From assembly GCF_002813775.1 (NCBI RefSeq), contig NZ_CP020370.1, positions 6,039,501-6,103,500 of the forward strand: 64,000 nucleotides of DNA, given 5' to 3'. Every line of letters begins with the position of its first letter. Within the stretch, counting starts at the first letter, position 1. This DNA comes from Candidatus Thiodictyon syntrophicum (lineage in GTDB: Bacteria > Pseudomonadota > Gammaproteobacteria > Chromatiales > Chromatiaceae). The position numbers and the translations under genes are program-made. This document shows, in pieces, positions 1 to 8,878 of this stretch. A model generated the notes under the pieces. That model did no database searches and was not told the origin of the DNA. It saw only the letters and a program-made list of their open reading frames with translations.

Positions 1-1666
1 GGGTCTGCCCCTTCCAGACCTGCGGGCGATCCGTACACTGGGCCGCGTCCGCCCAATAGCGTCGCTTGGACGGAGCGACCGGGGGATTGAGGATGCCCAG
101 GATATGCCCGGCGCTGGAGAGCACGAAGCGCTTGTCACCCGGGACCAGATTGACCGTGCGGAAGGCCTGCTCCCAGGGTGCGATATGGTCGTCCTCGGCG
201 GCGACCGCGTACAGTGGTTGCGTGATGGCGCCGAGGTCCAGTGACTCGCCCGCCACGGTCAGGGCGCCGGGTTGGATCAGCCGGTTGTGGAGATACAGTT
301 GCGTCAGATACCAGGCGTGCATGACGTGCGGCATGCGCGTCGTGTCCATGTTCCAATACAGCACGTCGAATGGCGGCGGCTTTTCACCGTAGAGCCAGCC
401 GTGGACGACATAGTGCCAGATCAGGCCGTTGGAGCGCAGCAGGCGGAAGGCGGCGGCCATTTCCCGGCCGTCGAGATAGCCGGTGCGCTGCATCTGGGCG
501 CAGAGGTAGGCGACGCTCGCCTCATCGATGAAGACCTCAATGTCACCCGGCTGGGCAAAATCGACCAGGGTGGTGAAGAGGGTCCAGTCGGCGACCGGCA
601 CCGCCGCGGGCGCAAAGCGCCGGTTCGCCCAGGCCAGATACATGGCGAGCGCCGTACCGCCGATACAGTAGCCGACGGCGTGGACCTGATTCGCGCCGGT
701 CATCCGGCGCGCGACGTCGATGGCGACCTGGATCCCTTCGAGCAGGTAATCGTCGATACGCAGATCGCGCAGGTCGGCCCCCGGGTTCTTCCAACTGGTA
801 ATGAAGACGTCCAGGCCCTGTCCGAGCAGGAAGCCGATCAGGCTCTTCTTCGGTGTCAGATCGAGCACATAGAACTTGTTGATCCAGGGCGTGATGATCA
901 CCACCGGCTCGGCGTGGACCCGGGGCCGGGTCGGCGCATAGTGGATGACCTCCACCAGGCGATTGCGCAACACCACGGCACCGGGGGTGGCGGCGAGGTT
1001 TTCGCCGACGGTGAAATCCGCCGGATCGCTCATGCGCAGGCCGCCGGCCTCAAGGTCGGCGAGAAAGTTCCGGTAGCCCGCGGCGAGGCTGCCGCCGCCG
1101 GTCTCCATGGCCCGGCGTAGCGCCACCGGATTGGTCCACAGGTAATTGGTGGGTGCGACCGCGTCCAACCACTGCCGACACCAAAAGGCCGCCCGGCGGC
1201 GGTCCCGCTCCGACAGGCCCGGGGTGTCGCGGATCATGTCCTTGGCGTTGCGGCTGAAGGTCAGGTACCACTCCTTGATCAGGTCCCAACCCGGCGTGTC
1301 GGACCAGGCGGGATCGGCGAAGCGCTCATCCGCGGGGTTGGGCCTGACTGGGTCATCGTTCGGCAGGCCAATCATGCGCTGCCAGCCATACCATTGCAGG
1401 CGCCACAGATCAGCGTACCAGCGGGCGATGCGCTCGCCCAGCTCCTGCGGATGCGTCAGCCAGGCGACCTGCGCCATGGCCAGCGGGGCCTGGACGTAGG
1501 GGGTTTGCAGCAGGGGGGCCGCCGGCTCGAGCGGGGCCGGGGCCCCGGCGAGCGCGGCCTGGGGGTCGGGAAACTCGCTATCGATCCGCTGCGCTTCGCG
1601 CGGTTCATCAGTCCCCCGCCGGGCGGACTTGCGGGGCGTGTCGCTGGTGTCGGTGGGTATGGCCAT
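1..1666 (-). CDS. phaC: Class I poly(3-hydroxyalkanoate) synthase, C-terminus beyond window
   Basis: Polymerises (R)-3-hydroxyacyl-CoA into PHA storage granules in the cytoplasm. The reading frame is open from an ATG at 1666, preceded by a GGAGG-type ribosome binding site, to the window edge; about 555 codons are visible and the stop lies outside. The alpha/beta-hydrolase core carries the lipase-like box GYCIGGT with the nucleophilic Cys at about residue 334, the aspartate region AAEDDHIAPW, and the histidine region SSAGHILGILNPP. The N-terminal PhaC_N region (TNYLWTNPVALRRA, GENLAATPGAVV) is typical of class I enzymes. All triad residues are present, so the enzyme should be active. The DNA just upstream holds a MITE-like element. 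Confidence 0.95.
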   Translation of the reverse strand, partial: MAIPTDTSDTPRKSARRGTDEPREAQRIDSEFPDPQAALAGAPAPLEPAAPLLQTPYVQAPLAMAQVAWLTHPQELGERIARWYADLWRLQWYGWQRMIGLPNDDPVRPNPADERFADPAWSDTPGWDLIKEWYLTFSRNAKDMIRDTPGLSERDRRRAAFWCRQWLDAVAPTNYLWTNPVALRRAMETGGGSLAAGYRNFLADLEAGGLRMSDPADFTVGENLAATPGAVVLRNRLVEVIHYAPTRPRVHAEPVVIITPWINKFYVLDLTPKKSLIGFLLGQGLDVFITSWKNPGADLRDLRIDDYLLEGIQVAIDVARRMTGANQVHAVGYCIGGTALAMYLAWANRRFAPAAVPVADWTLFTTLVDFAQPGDIEVFIDEASVAYLCAQMQRTGYLDGREMAAAFRLLRSNGLIWHYVVHGWLYGEKPPPFDVLYWNMDTTRMPHVMHAWYLTQLYLHNRLIQPGALTVAGESLDLGAITQPLYAVAAEDDHIAPWEQAFRTVNLVPGDKRFVLSSAGHILGILNPPVAPSKRRYWADAAQCTDRPQVWKGQT

Positions 1667-1730
1667 GATCGTCAGTCGCCTCCGTCAAGTTGCATTGTTA
1701 GGGTATGGACACCCCGCGGCAATGTCCAGC

Positions 1731-1990
1731 GGGTGCGATCAGAACTGATGTGTTGACGCCGATCCCGTAGGGTACGCATCGCGTACCCACCGAGCCGCGG
1801 CAACCTCTGGGGCCGGGTACGAGATGCGTACCCTACAGCGACTGGACCTTCTAACGCACCGGGCGGCGTGGTCGTTGTCGTTGTCGTTGTCGTTGTCGTA
1901 ATCGAACAATCCGATCACGACAACGACAACGACAACGACCAGGACAGCGTAACCGGGATCTCGGTCACCACATCAGTTCTGATCGCACCC
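1731..1990. repeat. MITE-like element, copy 1, with (GTCGTT)n inverted core
   Basis: Perfect 22-bp terminal inverted repeats lie at 1731-1752 and 1969-1990 (ends read GGGTGCGATCAGAACTGATG). Inside are the palindromic pair GGTACGCATCGCGTACC and GGTACGAGATGCGTACC, then a run of GTCGTT hexamers (about 1870-1899) facing a run of AACGAC hexamers (about 1918-1938), which can fold into a long hairpin. It encodes nothing credible: a Val-rich 66-codon frame is only translated repeat. A second copy lies in the opposite orientation at 5164-5405. Confidence 0.8.
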
Positions 1991-2064
1991 GCGAGCCGTC
2001 CGGGAGTTGACTGCCGCGCCCCCAGGTGCTATCGAGGAGGAAATCCCAGCCGGAGGCACCGCGG

Positions 2065-2883
2065 ATGAGCAATCGACAACCGAACCCTGAACATGGCCCC
2101 TTCCGGGCCGATCAACTGCGCGACGGTGACCGTTACGAACTCACCAACGGCCACCCCATCTACTGCGCCCCGTCCGGGCGCGACCACGCGGGCCCGAACG
2201 CGACCGGTGCCGCCGTGCTCGACAGCGACCCGGACGTGCAGTGGACCGGGGTCGATGCCGGCTATTCGCCGGACCCGGGGACCCTGCGCGCACCCGATGT
2301 CTCGGTGGCTGGTCTCACGGGGGTGCCGGGCGGGGACGGCGGCTGGATCCCCGAGGCCCCACCGCTCGCCCTGGAATACGCCGCCCGCGGACAGGACGAG
2401 GCGGACCTGCGGACCAAGATCGCCGACCTGCTCGCCCACGGCACCCGCCTGGTGTGGGTGGTGCGCCTGATCGGTCCGCGCCGGGTCGAGGTCCATGCCC
2501 CGGGGCAGCCGATGCAGACCCGCGGGGTGGGGGAACTGCTCCAGGCCCCGGGCATCCTGCGCAATCCGGTCCCGGTCGCCGCCCTGTTCGACCGCACCGC
2601 CGCCCAGGATCTCATCCTGCGTAACCTCTTGCAGCGCCGCGGCTACGCGGACCTGGATGCCATCCGCGAGGAAGGCCGCGAGGAAGGACGTGACGAGGGA
2701 CGTAACGAAGGACGCGACGAAGGCCTGACCGACGCGATCCTGACCCTGCTCGCCGCCCGCGGCCTGGCGGTCGACGACGCCACCCGCGAGCGCCTGCGCA
2801 GCACCCGCGACCCCGAGCGCCTGCGCGCCTGGCTGCTTGCCGCGGCCCAGGCCGACACCCTGGCCGGGCTGTTCGACGCCTGA
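2065..2883 (+). CDS. Uma2-family (DUF820) PD-(D/E)XK endonuclease-like protein
   Basis: Predicted member of the Uma2/DUF820 restriction-endonuclease-like family, common in Chromatiaceae and cyanobacteria and of unknown biological role. ATG at 2065 is chosen because a GGAGG lies 9 bases upstream; in-frame extension reaches 2026. The family core is visible: APDVSVAG (catalytic Asp region), then PLALEYAARGQDEADLRTK with the Glu and Lys, then LLAHGTRLVWVV. The C-terminal third carries a degenerate charged repeat (REEGREEGRDEGRNEGRDEG), as in Rpn/PD-(D/E)XK proteins, followed by an Ala/Leu-rich tail. It stands alone between a MITE-like element and a convergent protease gene. Confidence 0.75.
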   Translation: MSNRQPNPEHGPFRADQLRDGDRYELTNGHPIYCAPSGRDHAGPNATGAAVLDSDPDVQWTGVDAGYSPDPGTLRAPDVSVAGLTGVPGGDGGWIPEAPPLALEYAARGQDEADLRTKIADLLAHGTRLVWVVRLIGPRRVEVHAPGQPMQTRGVGELLQAPGILRNPVPVAALFDRTAAQDLILRNLLQRRGYADLDAIREEGREEGRDEGRNEGRDEGLTDAILTLLAARGLAVDDATRERLRSTRDPERLRAWLLAAAQADTLAGLFDA

Positions 2884-2898
2884 GGTGCAAGCGGCCTT

Positions 2899-3759
2899 TC
2901 AGCCGCCCCCGCTGCGCTTGAGGACGCGCGCCAGCGCGGCGCGGGCGCGGTTGCTCGGGACCGCGAAGCCGATGCCGACGTTGCCGCCGCTGGGGCCGAT
3001 CAGGGCGGTGTTGATGCCGACCACCTCACCGGCCAGGTTGATGAGGGGGCCCCCCGAATTGCCGGGGTTGATGGAGGCGTCGGTCTGTACCAACTCGCCT
3101 AAGTCGGCGTCGCCCACCCCGCTGCGGCTGACGGCGCTGACGATGCCCGAGGTCACCGTCTGGCCCAGGCCGAAGGGGTTGCCGATGGCGATCACGAAGT
3201 CCCCGACCTCCAGGGCCCGGGAGTCGCCAAAGGGCAGCGGGGTGATGGCGACGCCGGGGATCTGGAGCACGGCCAGATCGGTGTCGTCGTCCACGCCGAG
3301 CAGGCGGGCGCGGTAGTTGCGCCGGTCCTTGAGGGTGACCTCGATCGCCGTAGCCCCCTCCAACAGGTGCTGGTTGGTCAGCACATAGCCGCGCCCGGCG
3401 TCCACGATCACCCCGGAGCCCACGCTCTGGCGCCGCTCGGTGTCGCCCTCCTGGGGTACCTCCTGACCGAAGTGCCGCATGAAGCGGCGAAAGTCCGGGT
3501 CTTTCAGGAGCGGGTTCTTCTCGACCCGCACCACCGCATCGACGGCCACGTTGACCACCGCGGGGGTGACGCGGCGCATCAGGGGGGCGAGCGTCGGGTA
3601 GCGGGTACCAGGTTTCAGGAATGACAGTCCATCCGGGGGCGCGGCGGCACGGCTCGTGCGCAGCGGCACCTGCCAGGCGCAGGCCGTGAGGGCCAGGCAC
3701 AGGGCCACCAACACGGCGGGCTTGAGCGCACGCGATGGGTTTCGCTGCGCTCTACCCAT
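2899..3759 (-). CDS. HtrA/DegP-like trypsin-type serine protease without PDZ domain
   Basis: Predicted periplasmic quality-control or signalling protease. The catalytic triad is complete: His in LTNQHLLEG, Asp in DDDTDLAVL, Ser in NPGNSGGPL. The N-terminus has a hydrophobic stretch ending in LTACAW, which fits a lipoprotein signal. The protein stops directly after the protease domain (VPSNRARAALARVLKRSGGG), so the PDZ domains of DegP/DegQ/DegS are absent. The start is uncertain. ATG 3759 lies inside a dispersed palindromic repeat (it encodes MGRAQRNPS, the same element as in the REP array near 54.3 kb), a GTG at 3819 gives 20 more residues, and a later GTG next to the signal peptide is also possible. 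It follows dacB on the same strand. Confidence 0.8.
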   Translation of the reverse strand: MGRAQRNPSRALKPAVLVALCLALTACAWQVPLRTSRAAAPPDGLSFLKPGTRYPTLAPLMRRVTPAVVNVAVDAVVRVEKNPLLKDPDFRRFMRHFGQEVPQEGDTERRQSVGSGVIVDAGRGYVLTNQHLLEGATAIEVTLKDRRNYRARLLGVDDDTDLAVLQIPGVAITPLPFGDSRALEVGDFVIAIGNPFGLGQTVTSGIVSAVSRSGVGDADLGELVQTDASINPGNSGGPLINLAGEVVGINTALIGPSGGNVGIGFAVPSNRARAALARVLKRSGGG

Positions 3760-3839
3760 CCTACGGGGATACTTGCGCAGTCTGCGGGACGCGGACACGG
3801 GGAGTTCAGGCACGGGCACGGGGACCGCGACGCGGTGCG

Positions 3840-5063
3840 TCAGCGGACCAGCTCGGCGGCGACCCGGCGCCGCAGACCGGCGTCCACGGGCTGATTGATC
3901 AGCAGGGCGAAGGGCTCCCAGGCGCCGCCGCGGCGCACATAGCCCGCATAGGCGCTCACCCCGGTGAGGGTGCCGGTCTTGGCGCGAATGTTGGCGTTGC
4001 CCTCCTGGGTGGGCATCAGGTCGCGGTTGGGGGCGAAGGCCTGCATCACCTCGACCAGTTGGCGGGCGGAAAGGCGGTTGCCGCGCGAGAGGCCCGCGCC
4101 GTCCTCGATCTTGAAGCCGGTCCAGTGAAACTTGCCGCGGGCGAACTCGGTCATGGCCCGCTGCGCGCCGGCGACACTCACCCGGCCCTTACCCTGGGGG
4201 TCAGCCATCCGCAGGAACAGTGAGTTGGCGACGAAGTTGTTGGAATATTTCAGGGTCGGTACCAGCATGTCCGCGAGCGTGCGGCTGTTTTTGTGGCGAT
4301 AGACGAGCCGCGCCCCGCTGGGGATCGCACCGAGCCGCTGGCCGCCGCTCACCGCGATGCCGTTGGCCGCGAGCTTGGCGGCGAGGAGTTCGCCGAAGTA
4401 ACCGACCGCGGTGGGGCGCTGTTTCAGATTCACCCGCTGGGTGCCGGCCCCGCCCAGTTGGCCGAAGCGCCGCGCCGTGTCGGTCAGGGGGGTCTGGGGC
4501 TCGGCGCTCGCCACGCTCGCACCGCTTTTGACCAGGTTCACGGTATTGAAGTTGGCCGCGAGCGCCGTGACCGGGGCGTCATAGGGATTGTTCGTGGCGG
4601 AGCGCCCGGCGATCTCCACGTCCTGGTCGAAATAGGTGTCGTCGAGCCCGATGCCGGCGACGCGCGTTACCCCCGCCGCCTTGAGGCCCGCGGCGACGCG
4701 GTCAAGCTCCTCGGAGACCAGGTACGGATCGGCGCGGCCCTTCACCCAGAGGGTGCCCTGGCCATCCTGGTAGAACTCCGTTTCAAAGTGGTAATCGCGC
4801 CCCCAGGTGGAAATCGCCGCTAGCGCGGTCAACACCTTCATGGTGGAGGCGGGCGCAAGCGCCATATCCGGGTTGTGCGAGACCACCGCCCGCCCGCCCT
4901 CCTGCACCAGGAGCCCGGCCTTCGCGAACCCCTGGACCTGGCTCACCGCATCGGCCAGGGCGGGCCCGCCCAGGGGTAGCAGGAGCAGGGCGAGGAGGCC
5001 GCCCACCCAACGGCCGCGCCGCGGGGGATTGAGGGACTGGTGGGCGCTGGGGGTTGTGCTCAT
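3840..5063 (-). CDS. dacB: D-alanyl-D-alanine carboxypeptidase/endopeptidase (PBP4, family S13)
   Basis: Periplasmic penicillin-binding protein that trims or cleaves peptidoglycan cross-links. The three active-site motifs are present: STMK (SxxK, in LAPASTMKVLTAL), SNN (SxN, in LKYSNNFVAN) and KTG (in IRAKTGTLTG). A signal peptide is visible at residues 20-38 (GGLLALLLLPLGGPALADA). At 407 residues it is shorter than Escherichia coli DacB. ATG 5063 is the only good start, and the ribosome binding site is weak. The HtrA-like protease gene follows on the same strand, so the two may be co-transcribed. Confidence 0.9.
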   Translation of the reverse strand: MSTTPSAHQSLNPPRRGRWVGGLLALLLLPLGGPALADAVSQVQGFAKAGLLVQEGGRAVVSHNPDMALAPASTMKVLTALAAISTWGRDYHFETEFYQDGQGTLWVKGRADPYLVSEELDRVAAGLKAAGVTRVAGIGLDDTYFDQDVEIAGRSATNNPYDAPVTALAANFNTVNLVKSGASVASAEPQTPLTDTARRFGQLGGAGTQRVNLKQRPTAVGYFGELLAAKLAANGIAVSGGQRLGAIPSGARLVYRHKNSRTLADMLVPTLKYSNNFVANSLFLRMADPQGKGRVSVAGAQRAMTEFARGKFHWTGFKIEDGAGLSRGNRLSARQLVEVMQAFAPNRDLMPTQEGNANIRAKTGTLTGVSAYAGYVRRGGAWEPFALLINQPVDAGLRRRVAAELVR

Positions 5064-5163
5064 GGGGAAGGCTCGTCTTCAAGGGTCTGAATGGACCGCC
5101 CGGGGGCGGCGCGGGTTAGGATATCCCAGAATCGGCCGGACCGGGACCGCCCGGGTTCGCCTC

Positions 5164-5405
5164 GGGTACGATCCGAACTGATGTGGTGACCGAGATCCCG
5201 GGTACGCTGTCGTTGTCGTTGTCGTTGTCGTAATCGAATAATCCGACCACGATTACGACAACGACGCCCGGTCCGTGGGAACGTCCGGTCGCTGTCGCTG
5301 TAGGGTACGCATCGCGTACCCGGCTCCGGCGGTCATGGCAGCTTGGCGGGTATGCGATGCGTACCCTACGATGTGTACGCTAACACATCAGTTCTGATCG
5401 CACCC
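5164..5405. repeat. MITE-like element, copy 2 (inverted relative to copy 1)
   Basis: The right terminal repeat at 5384-5405 is identical to that of the copy at 1731-1990; the left one at 5164-5185 has two mismatches. The internal order is reversed relative to copy 1: the GTCGTT/AACGAC hairpin comes first and the paired GGTACGCATCGCGTACC motifs second, so the copies face each other. They bracket the Uma2, protease and dacB genes. Confidence 0.78.
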
Positions 5406-5480
5406 GGACGCCACCGCCGGCCCCGACCGGGCAATCCGCGATCCAAGGTGACCACTGGTTCAGGCAGAGGTGGGGCCATC

Positions 5481-6491
5481 ATGCGTGCGAGACGTTCAAT
5501 TCACTGGGTCCTGGCGGTCGGCGCGGGGGTCGTGGTGGTCGCCGTCGCGCTGGCGCGGCTGGCCTGGCTGACGCCCCCGCCCCCCGAGCCGCTGGTGATT
5601 GCAATCGCCGACAGCCTCCTGGGCGTCCCCTTGCGGGTGGCCGAGCAGGAGGGGTTTTTCACCGCGCAAGGGTTGGCCGTGACCCTGCGGCTCTACCCGA
5701 CCGGCAAGCTCGCCCTGGACGCCCTGCTGCGGGGCCAGGCGGAGGTCGCCACGGTGGCCGAGACGCCGGTCGTGTTCGCCGCCCTGGCGGGCGAGCCGCT
5801 GCGCGTCATCGCCAATTATGCCTCCAGCGGTGAGACGAGCCTGGTGGCCCGGGCCGATCGGGGCATCGCGGAGCTGGCCGATCTGAAGGGCCGGCGGGTC
5901 GGCACCAGCCCGGGCACCACGGCCCACTATTTCCTGCACGTCCTGCTGACCGACCAGGGACTCACCGAGGCCGATGTCGCGGTCGTCCCCGTGCCCGCGC
6001 CGGAGCAGGCGGCGGCCCTGGCGGCGGGCCGTGTCGATGCCGTGTCGACCTTTGCGCCCTATTCAACCCAATGCCGGCTGGCCCTGGGGGAAAATGCGCG
6101 GACCTTCCCGGCGGGGCTGCGCTACAACGGCTTCGCGAGCCTGGTCGCGGTCCCGGACTTCAGCCACCGCCGGCCCGAGGTGGCCCTGCGGCTGCTGCGG
6201 GCGCTCGACCGGGCGATCCTGTGGATGCGTGGCCACGACCCCCAGGCCCGTGCGCTCACGGCGCGGACCCTGGGCCTGCCGGAGGCCGTCATCGCCGAGA
6301 CCTGGGGCCGGCTGCGCCCCAACCTGGCGCTGGATCAGGGGTACGTGATCCTGCTCCAGGCGCAGGCGCGCTGGGCCATCGCCACCGGGCTGGCGCCGGC
6401 CGCCGCCCTGCCCGACTTTCCCGCGTTGATCGACCCCAGCGCCCTGCGGCGCCTGCACCCCGAGTCGGTGACGGTGATCGGCACACCATGA
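5481..6491 (+). CDS. NMT1/SsuA-type periplasmic substrate-binding protein, probable sensor partner
   Basis: Type 2 periplasmic-binding fold of the NMT1/TauA/SsuA group. Visible family features are VIAIADSLLGVPLRVAEQEG near the mature N-terminus, RGQAEVATVAETPVV, and LKGRRVGTSPGTTAHYFL. Residues 8-30 form one hydrophobic segment that acts as signal peptide or membrane anchor. ATG 5481 has AGAGGTGGGG just upstream. No permease or ATPase gene follows; instead the stop overlaps the start of a histidine kinase (ATGA at 6488-6491). This tight coupling suggests the protein presents a ligand to the kinase rather than serving transport. The ligand cannot be read from sequence; sulfonate-, nitrate- or thiamine-precursor-like molecules are typical of the family. 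Confidence 0.8.
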   Translation: MRARRSIHWVLAVGAGVVVVAVALARLAWLTPPPPEPLVIAIADSLLGVPLRVAEQEGFFTAQGLAVTLRLYPTGKLALDALLRGQAEVATVAETPVVFAALAGEPLRVIANYASSGETSLVARADRGIAELADLKGRRVGTSPGTTAHYFLHVLLTDQGLTEADVAVVPVPAPEQAAALAAGRVDAVSTFAPYSTQCRLALGENARTFPAGLRYNGFASLVAVPDFSHRRPEVALRLLRALDRAILWMRGHDPQARALTARTLGLPEAVIAETWGRLRPNLALDQGYVILLQAQARWAIATGLAPAAALPDFPALIDPSALRRLHPESVTVIGTP

Positions 6492-8437
6492 ATCTGCGCC
6501 GTCGCTCCCGGCTCGTCGCGCTGGTGTCGGTCCTGATCTTCCTGGTCCCGCTCGGGCTCTTTCTGTTCGCCTACCGGGGCAAGCTGCAGACCCAGCGGGA
6601 CCTGGCCGTGGCCGAATCGCTGAGCGCTCAGACCACGCAACTGCGTACCGCGCTCTTCGGCTACCTGCTGCACCCGCAGGCCGAACTGCGCGGCCAGGTG
6701 GAGGCGCAGTTCGCGGTCCTGACCGGGCTGCTGGGTCGGCTGGGCCCGGCCATCGACGCCTCGATCCGAGACGATGCGCAGACCCGCTATGCCTGGGAGA
6801 CGGTGCGCCGACTGGTGGGCGACGCACAGACACTGTTCGCGCAGTTGGGCGACGCCGGCACCGACCAAGGGCGCACGGAACGCGACGCCCGCACCTCTGA
6901 CCTGATCCTGGTGGACAGCCACTCGCTGATCCTGTTCGTGAACCAGATCCGCTATCGCGCCAACGCGCGGTTTCTGCGCGCGACCACCTGGGAGAATCTG
7001 ACCCTGGGCGGACTCCTGACAGGCATCGCCGGTCTGGGGCTCGTGCTCTTTCTGGTGTTCGTGCGCGTCATCCTGAAACCCGTGCAGCAACTGCACGAGG
7101 CCGCCGTGCGGGTTGCCGGTGGCGACCTCGGGTTGCGCCTGGCAAGCCCGCGCCGGGATGAGTTCGGCGCCTTGGCCCGCGCCTTCGATGGGATGCTGGA
7201 CCGACTCCAGGAAACCATGGTGTCGCGCGCCCGCCTGGAGGCCGAGATCGCCGAGCGCGTGCGGACCGGGGCCGCCCTCACGGCCAGCGAGGCGGCGCTG
7301 CGCAACGCCCAACGCCTGGCCGGCCTGGGCAGCTGGAGCTGGGACCTCAAGAGCGGCGCGCAAACCTGGTCGGAGGAGATCTTTCACCTCTACGGCCGCG
7401 ACCCGCGCCTGGGACCCGCGGCTTACCCCCAGATCCGGCAGTATTTCACGCCCGCGAGTTGGGAGCGCCTGGCCGCCGCCGTGGAGCGGGCGCGCACCGA
7501 CGGCCTCCCCTATGAATGCGAGGCCGAACTGGTCCGCCCCGACGGCCGCCCCGGCTGGGTCGTGGCGCGTGGTGAGGCCACCCGCGACGCCGCCGGAACC
7601 ATTGTGAGGTTGAGCGGGACGGTGCAGGAGATCACCGCGTCCAAGCTGGCCGAAGGGCAGATTCAGGCCCTCAACGCCGGGCTCGAGCGGCGGGTCGAAC
7701 AGCGCACCGCGGAGTTGCAGGCCGCCAACCGGGAGTTGGAGTCCTTCGCCTATGCGGTCTCCCATGACCTGCGTGCCCCGCTGCGCGCACTCAGCGGCTT
7801 CAGCCAGGCCCTGGTCGAGGACTACGGTGGGCGTCTGGACGGGGAGGCGCGCTCCTTCCTCGACCAGATCCAGGGCGCCAGCCGCCGCATGGGGGAGTTG
7901 ATCGACGGTATCCTTACCCTGTCGCGCAGTACCCGCGGCGAACTGCGCCGGGACCCGGTGGATTTGAGCGCACTAGCCCAAGGGTTGCTGGCGCAGCACG
8001 CGCTGGCAGAGCCGGGGCGCCAGGTCGCCTGGGAGGTCGCCCCTGGGCTCGACGCCCTGGGGGACGCGCCCATGCTGGAGGTCGTCATGGTCAACCTGCT
8101 TGACAACGCCTGGAAATACACTGCCAAGACACCCGCCGCGACCATTCGGGTCTATGCTGAGGAGCGGGCAGGCGAGCTCTGGTATGGTGTCGCCGACAAC
8201 GGGGCCGGGTTCGACATGGCCTACCGCGCACGCCTGTTCCAGCCATTCCAACGGCTGCACCGCCAGGACGAGTTCCCCGGCATCGGCATCGGGCTCGCCA
8301 CCGTGCAGCGGATCATCCACCGTCACGGCGGTACCATCGAGGCCGAGGGGGTGCCAGGGGGTGGCGCGACCTTCCGTTTCACTGTGTCCGCGACCGGCCA
8401 TCGCCCGGAGTCCCTATGCAAAGCCACGCCATCCTGA
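6488..8437 (+). CDS. Membrane sensor histidine kinase (TM-HAMP-PAS-HisKA-HATPase)
   Basis: Two membrane segments (about residues 12-30 and 172-195) enclose a helical periplasmic domain of about 140 residues. A HAMP domain follows (LKPVQQLHEAAVRVAGGDLG), then a PAS/PAC domain (about 275-390), a coiled coil, and a HisKA domain with phospho-acceptor His426 in the motif SHDLRAPLRALSGF. The ATPase domain has the N box (NLLDNAWKYT), G1 (DNGAGF) and G2 (GIGIGLATV). ATG 6488 overlaps the stop of the binding-protein gene, and its own 3' end overlaps the response regulator by 22 bases. These overlaps define a signalling operon. The HisKA/ATPase type (APLRALSGFSQAL) is that of bacteriophytochrome-like kinases, which often pair with Rcp1-type regulators such as the next gene. 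Confidence 0.92.
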   Translation: MNLRRRSRLVALVSVLIFLVPLGLFLFAYRGKLQTQRDLAVAESLSAQTTQLRTALFGYLLHPQAELRGQVEAQFAVLTGLLGRLGPAIDASIRDDAQTRYAWETVRRLVGDAQTLFAQLGDAGTDQGRTERDARTSDLILVDSHSLILFVNQIRYRANARFLRATTWENLTLGGLLTGIAGLGLVLFLVFVRVILKPVQQLHEAAVRVAGGDLGLRLASPRRDEFGALARAFDGMLDRLQETMVSRARLEAEIAERVRTGAALTASEAALRNAQRLAGLGSWSWDLKSGAQTWSEEIFHLYGRDPRLGPAAYPQIRQYFTPASWERLAAAVERARTDGLPYECEAELVRPDGRPGWVVARGEATRDAAGTIVRLSGTVQEITASKLAEGQIQALNAGLERRVEQRTAELQAANRELESFAYAVSHDLRAPLRALSGFSQALVEDYGGRLDGEARSFLDQIQGASRRMGELIDGILTLSRSTRGELRRDPVDLSALAQGLLAQHALAEPGRQVAWEVAPGLDALGDAPMLEVVMVNLLDNAWKYTAKTPAATIRVYAEERAGELWYGVADNGAGFDMAYRARLFQPFQRLHRQDEFPGIGIGLATVQRIIHRHGGTIEAEGVPGGGATFRFTVSATGHRPESLCKATPS

Positions 8438-8850
8438 TCGTCGAAGATAACCCCCAGGACGAGTTGCTGATGCTGCGCGCCCTGCGCAAGTCGAACCTGG
8501 CCAACCGAATCGACGTGGTGCGCGACGGCCAGCAGGCCCTGGACTATCTGTTCGCCGAGGGCGAGTTCGCCGGGCGCACCGGGGGACTGCCCGCCGTGGT
8601 CCTGCTCGACATCGGCCTGCCGCGGCTGTCCGGCCTGGAGGTGCTCGCGCGCCTGCGCGCCGACCCGCGCACCCGCCTGCAGCCGGTCGTGATCCTGACC
8701 TCGTCCGACGAGGAACGCGACCGGCTGCGGAGTTACGAAAACGGCGCCAACAGCTTCGTACGCAAGCCCTTGGATTTCTCCGAACTGGCCGAGACCATCG
8801 TGCGCCTCGGTATCTACTGGCTGCTCGTCAACGAGCCGCCCCTGCGCTAA
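8416..8850 (+). CDS. Single-domain response regulator (Rcp1-like CheY family)
   Basis: A stand-alone receiver domain of 144 residues. The acidic pocket is E10/D11, the phospho-acceptor is D65 (VVLLDIGLP), the switch Thr is T95 (VVILTSSDEE) and the conserved Lys is K117 (SFVRKPLDF). The family signature LIVEDNPQDELLMLRAL resembles Rcp1-type regulators that take phosphate from PAS/phytochrome-like kinases. No output domain is present. It overlaps the kinase gene upstream and precedes a receiver-PAS-GGDEF gene, so it may act as phosphate carrier or as a protein-interaction output. Confidence 0.93.
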   Translation: MQSHAILIVEDNPQDELLMLRALRKSNLANRIDVVRDGQQALDYLFAEGEFAGRTGGLPAVVLLDIGLPRLSGLEVLARLRADPRTRLQPVVILTSSDEERDRLRSYENGANSFVRKPLDFSELAETIVRLGIYWLLVNEPPLR

Positions 8851-8878
8851 CCGGTGCCCCATGCGGAGACCCACTGTC

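Noticed and set aside
272-1120. Long plus-strand open frame (about 280 codons)
   Set aside because: It is antisense to phaC, which has all catalytic motifs on the minus strand; the plus frame shows no family pattern.
1868-2068. Plus-strand frame starting with a run of Val
   Set aside because: It is only the translation of the GTCGTT repeat and the MITE end.
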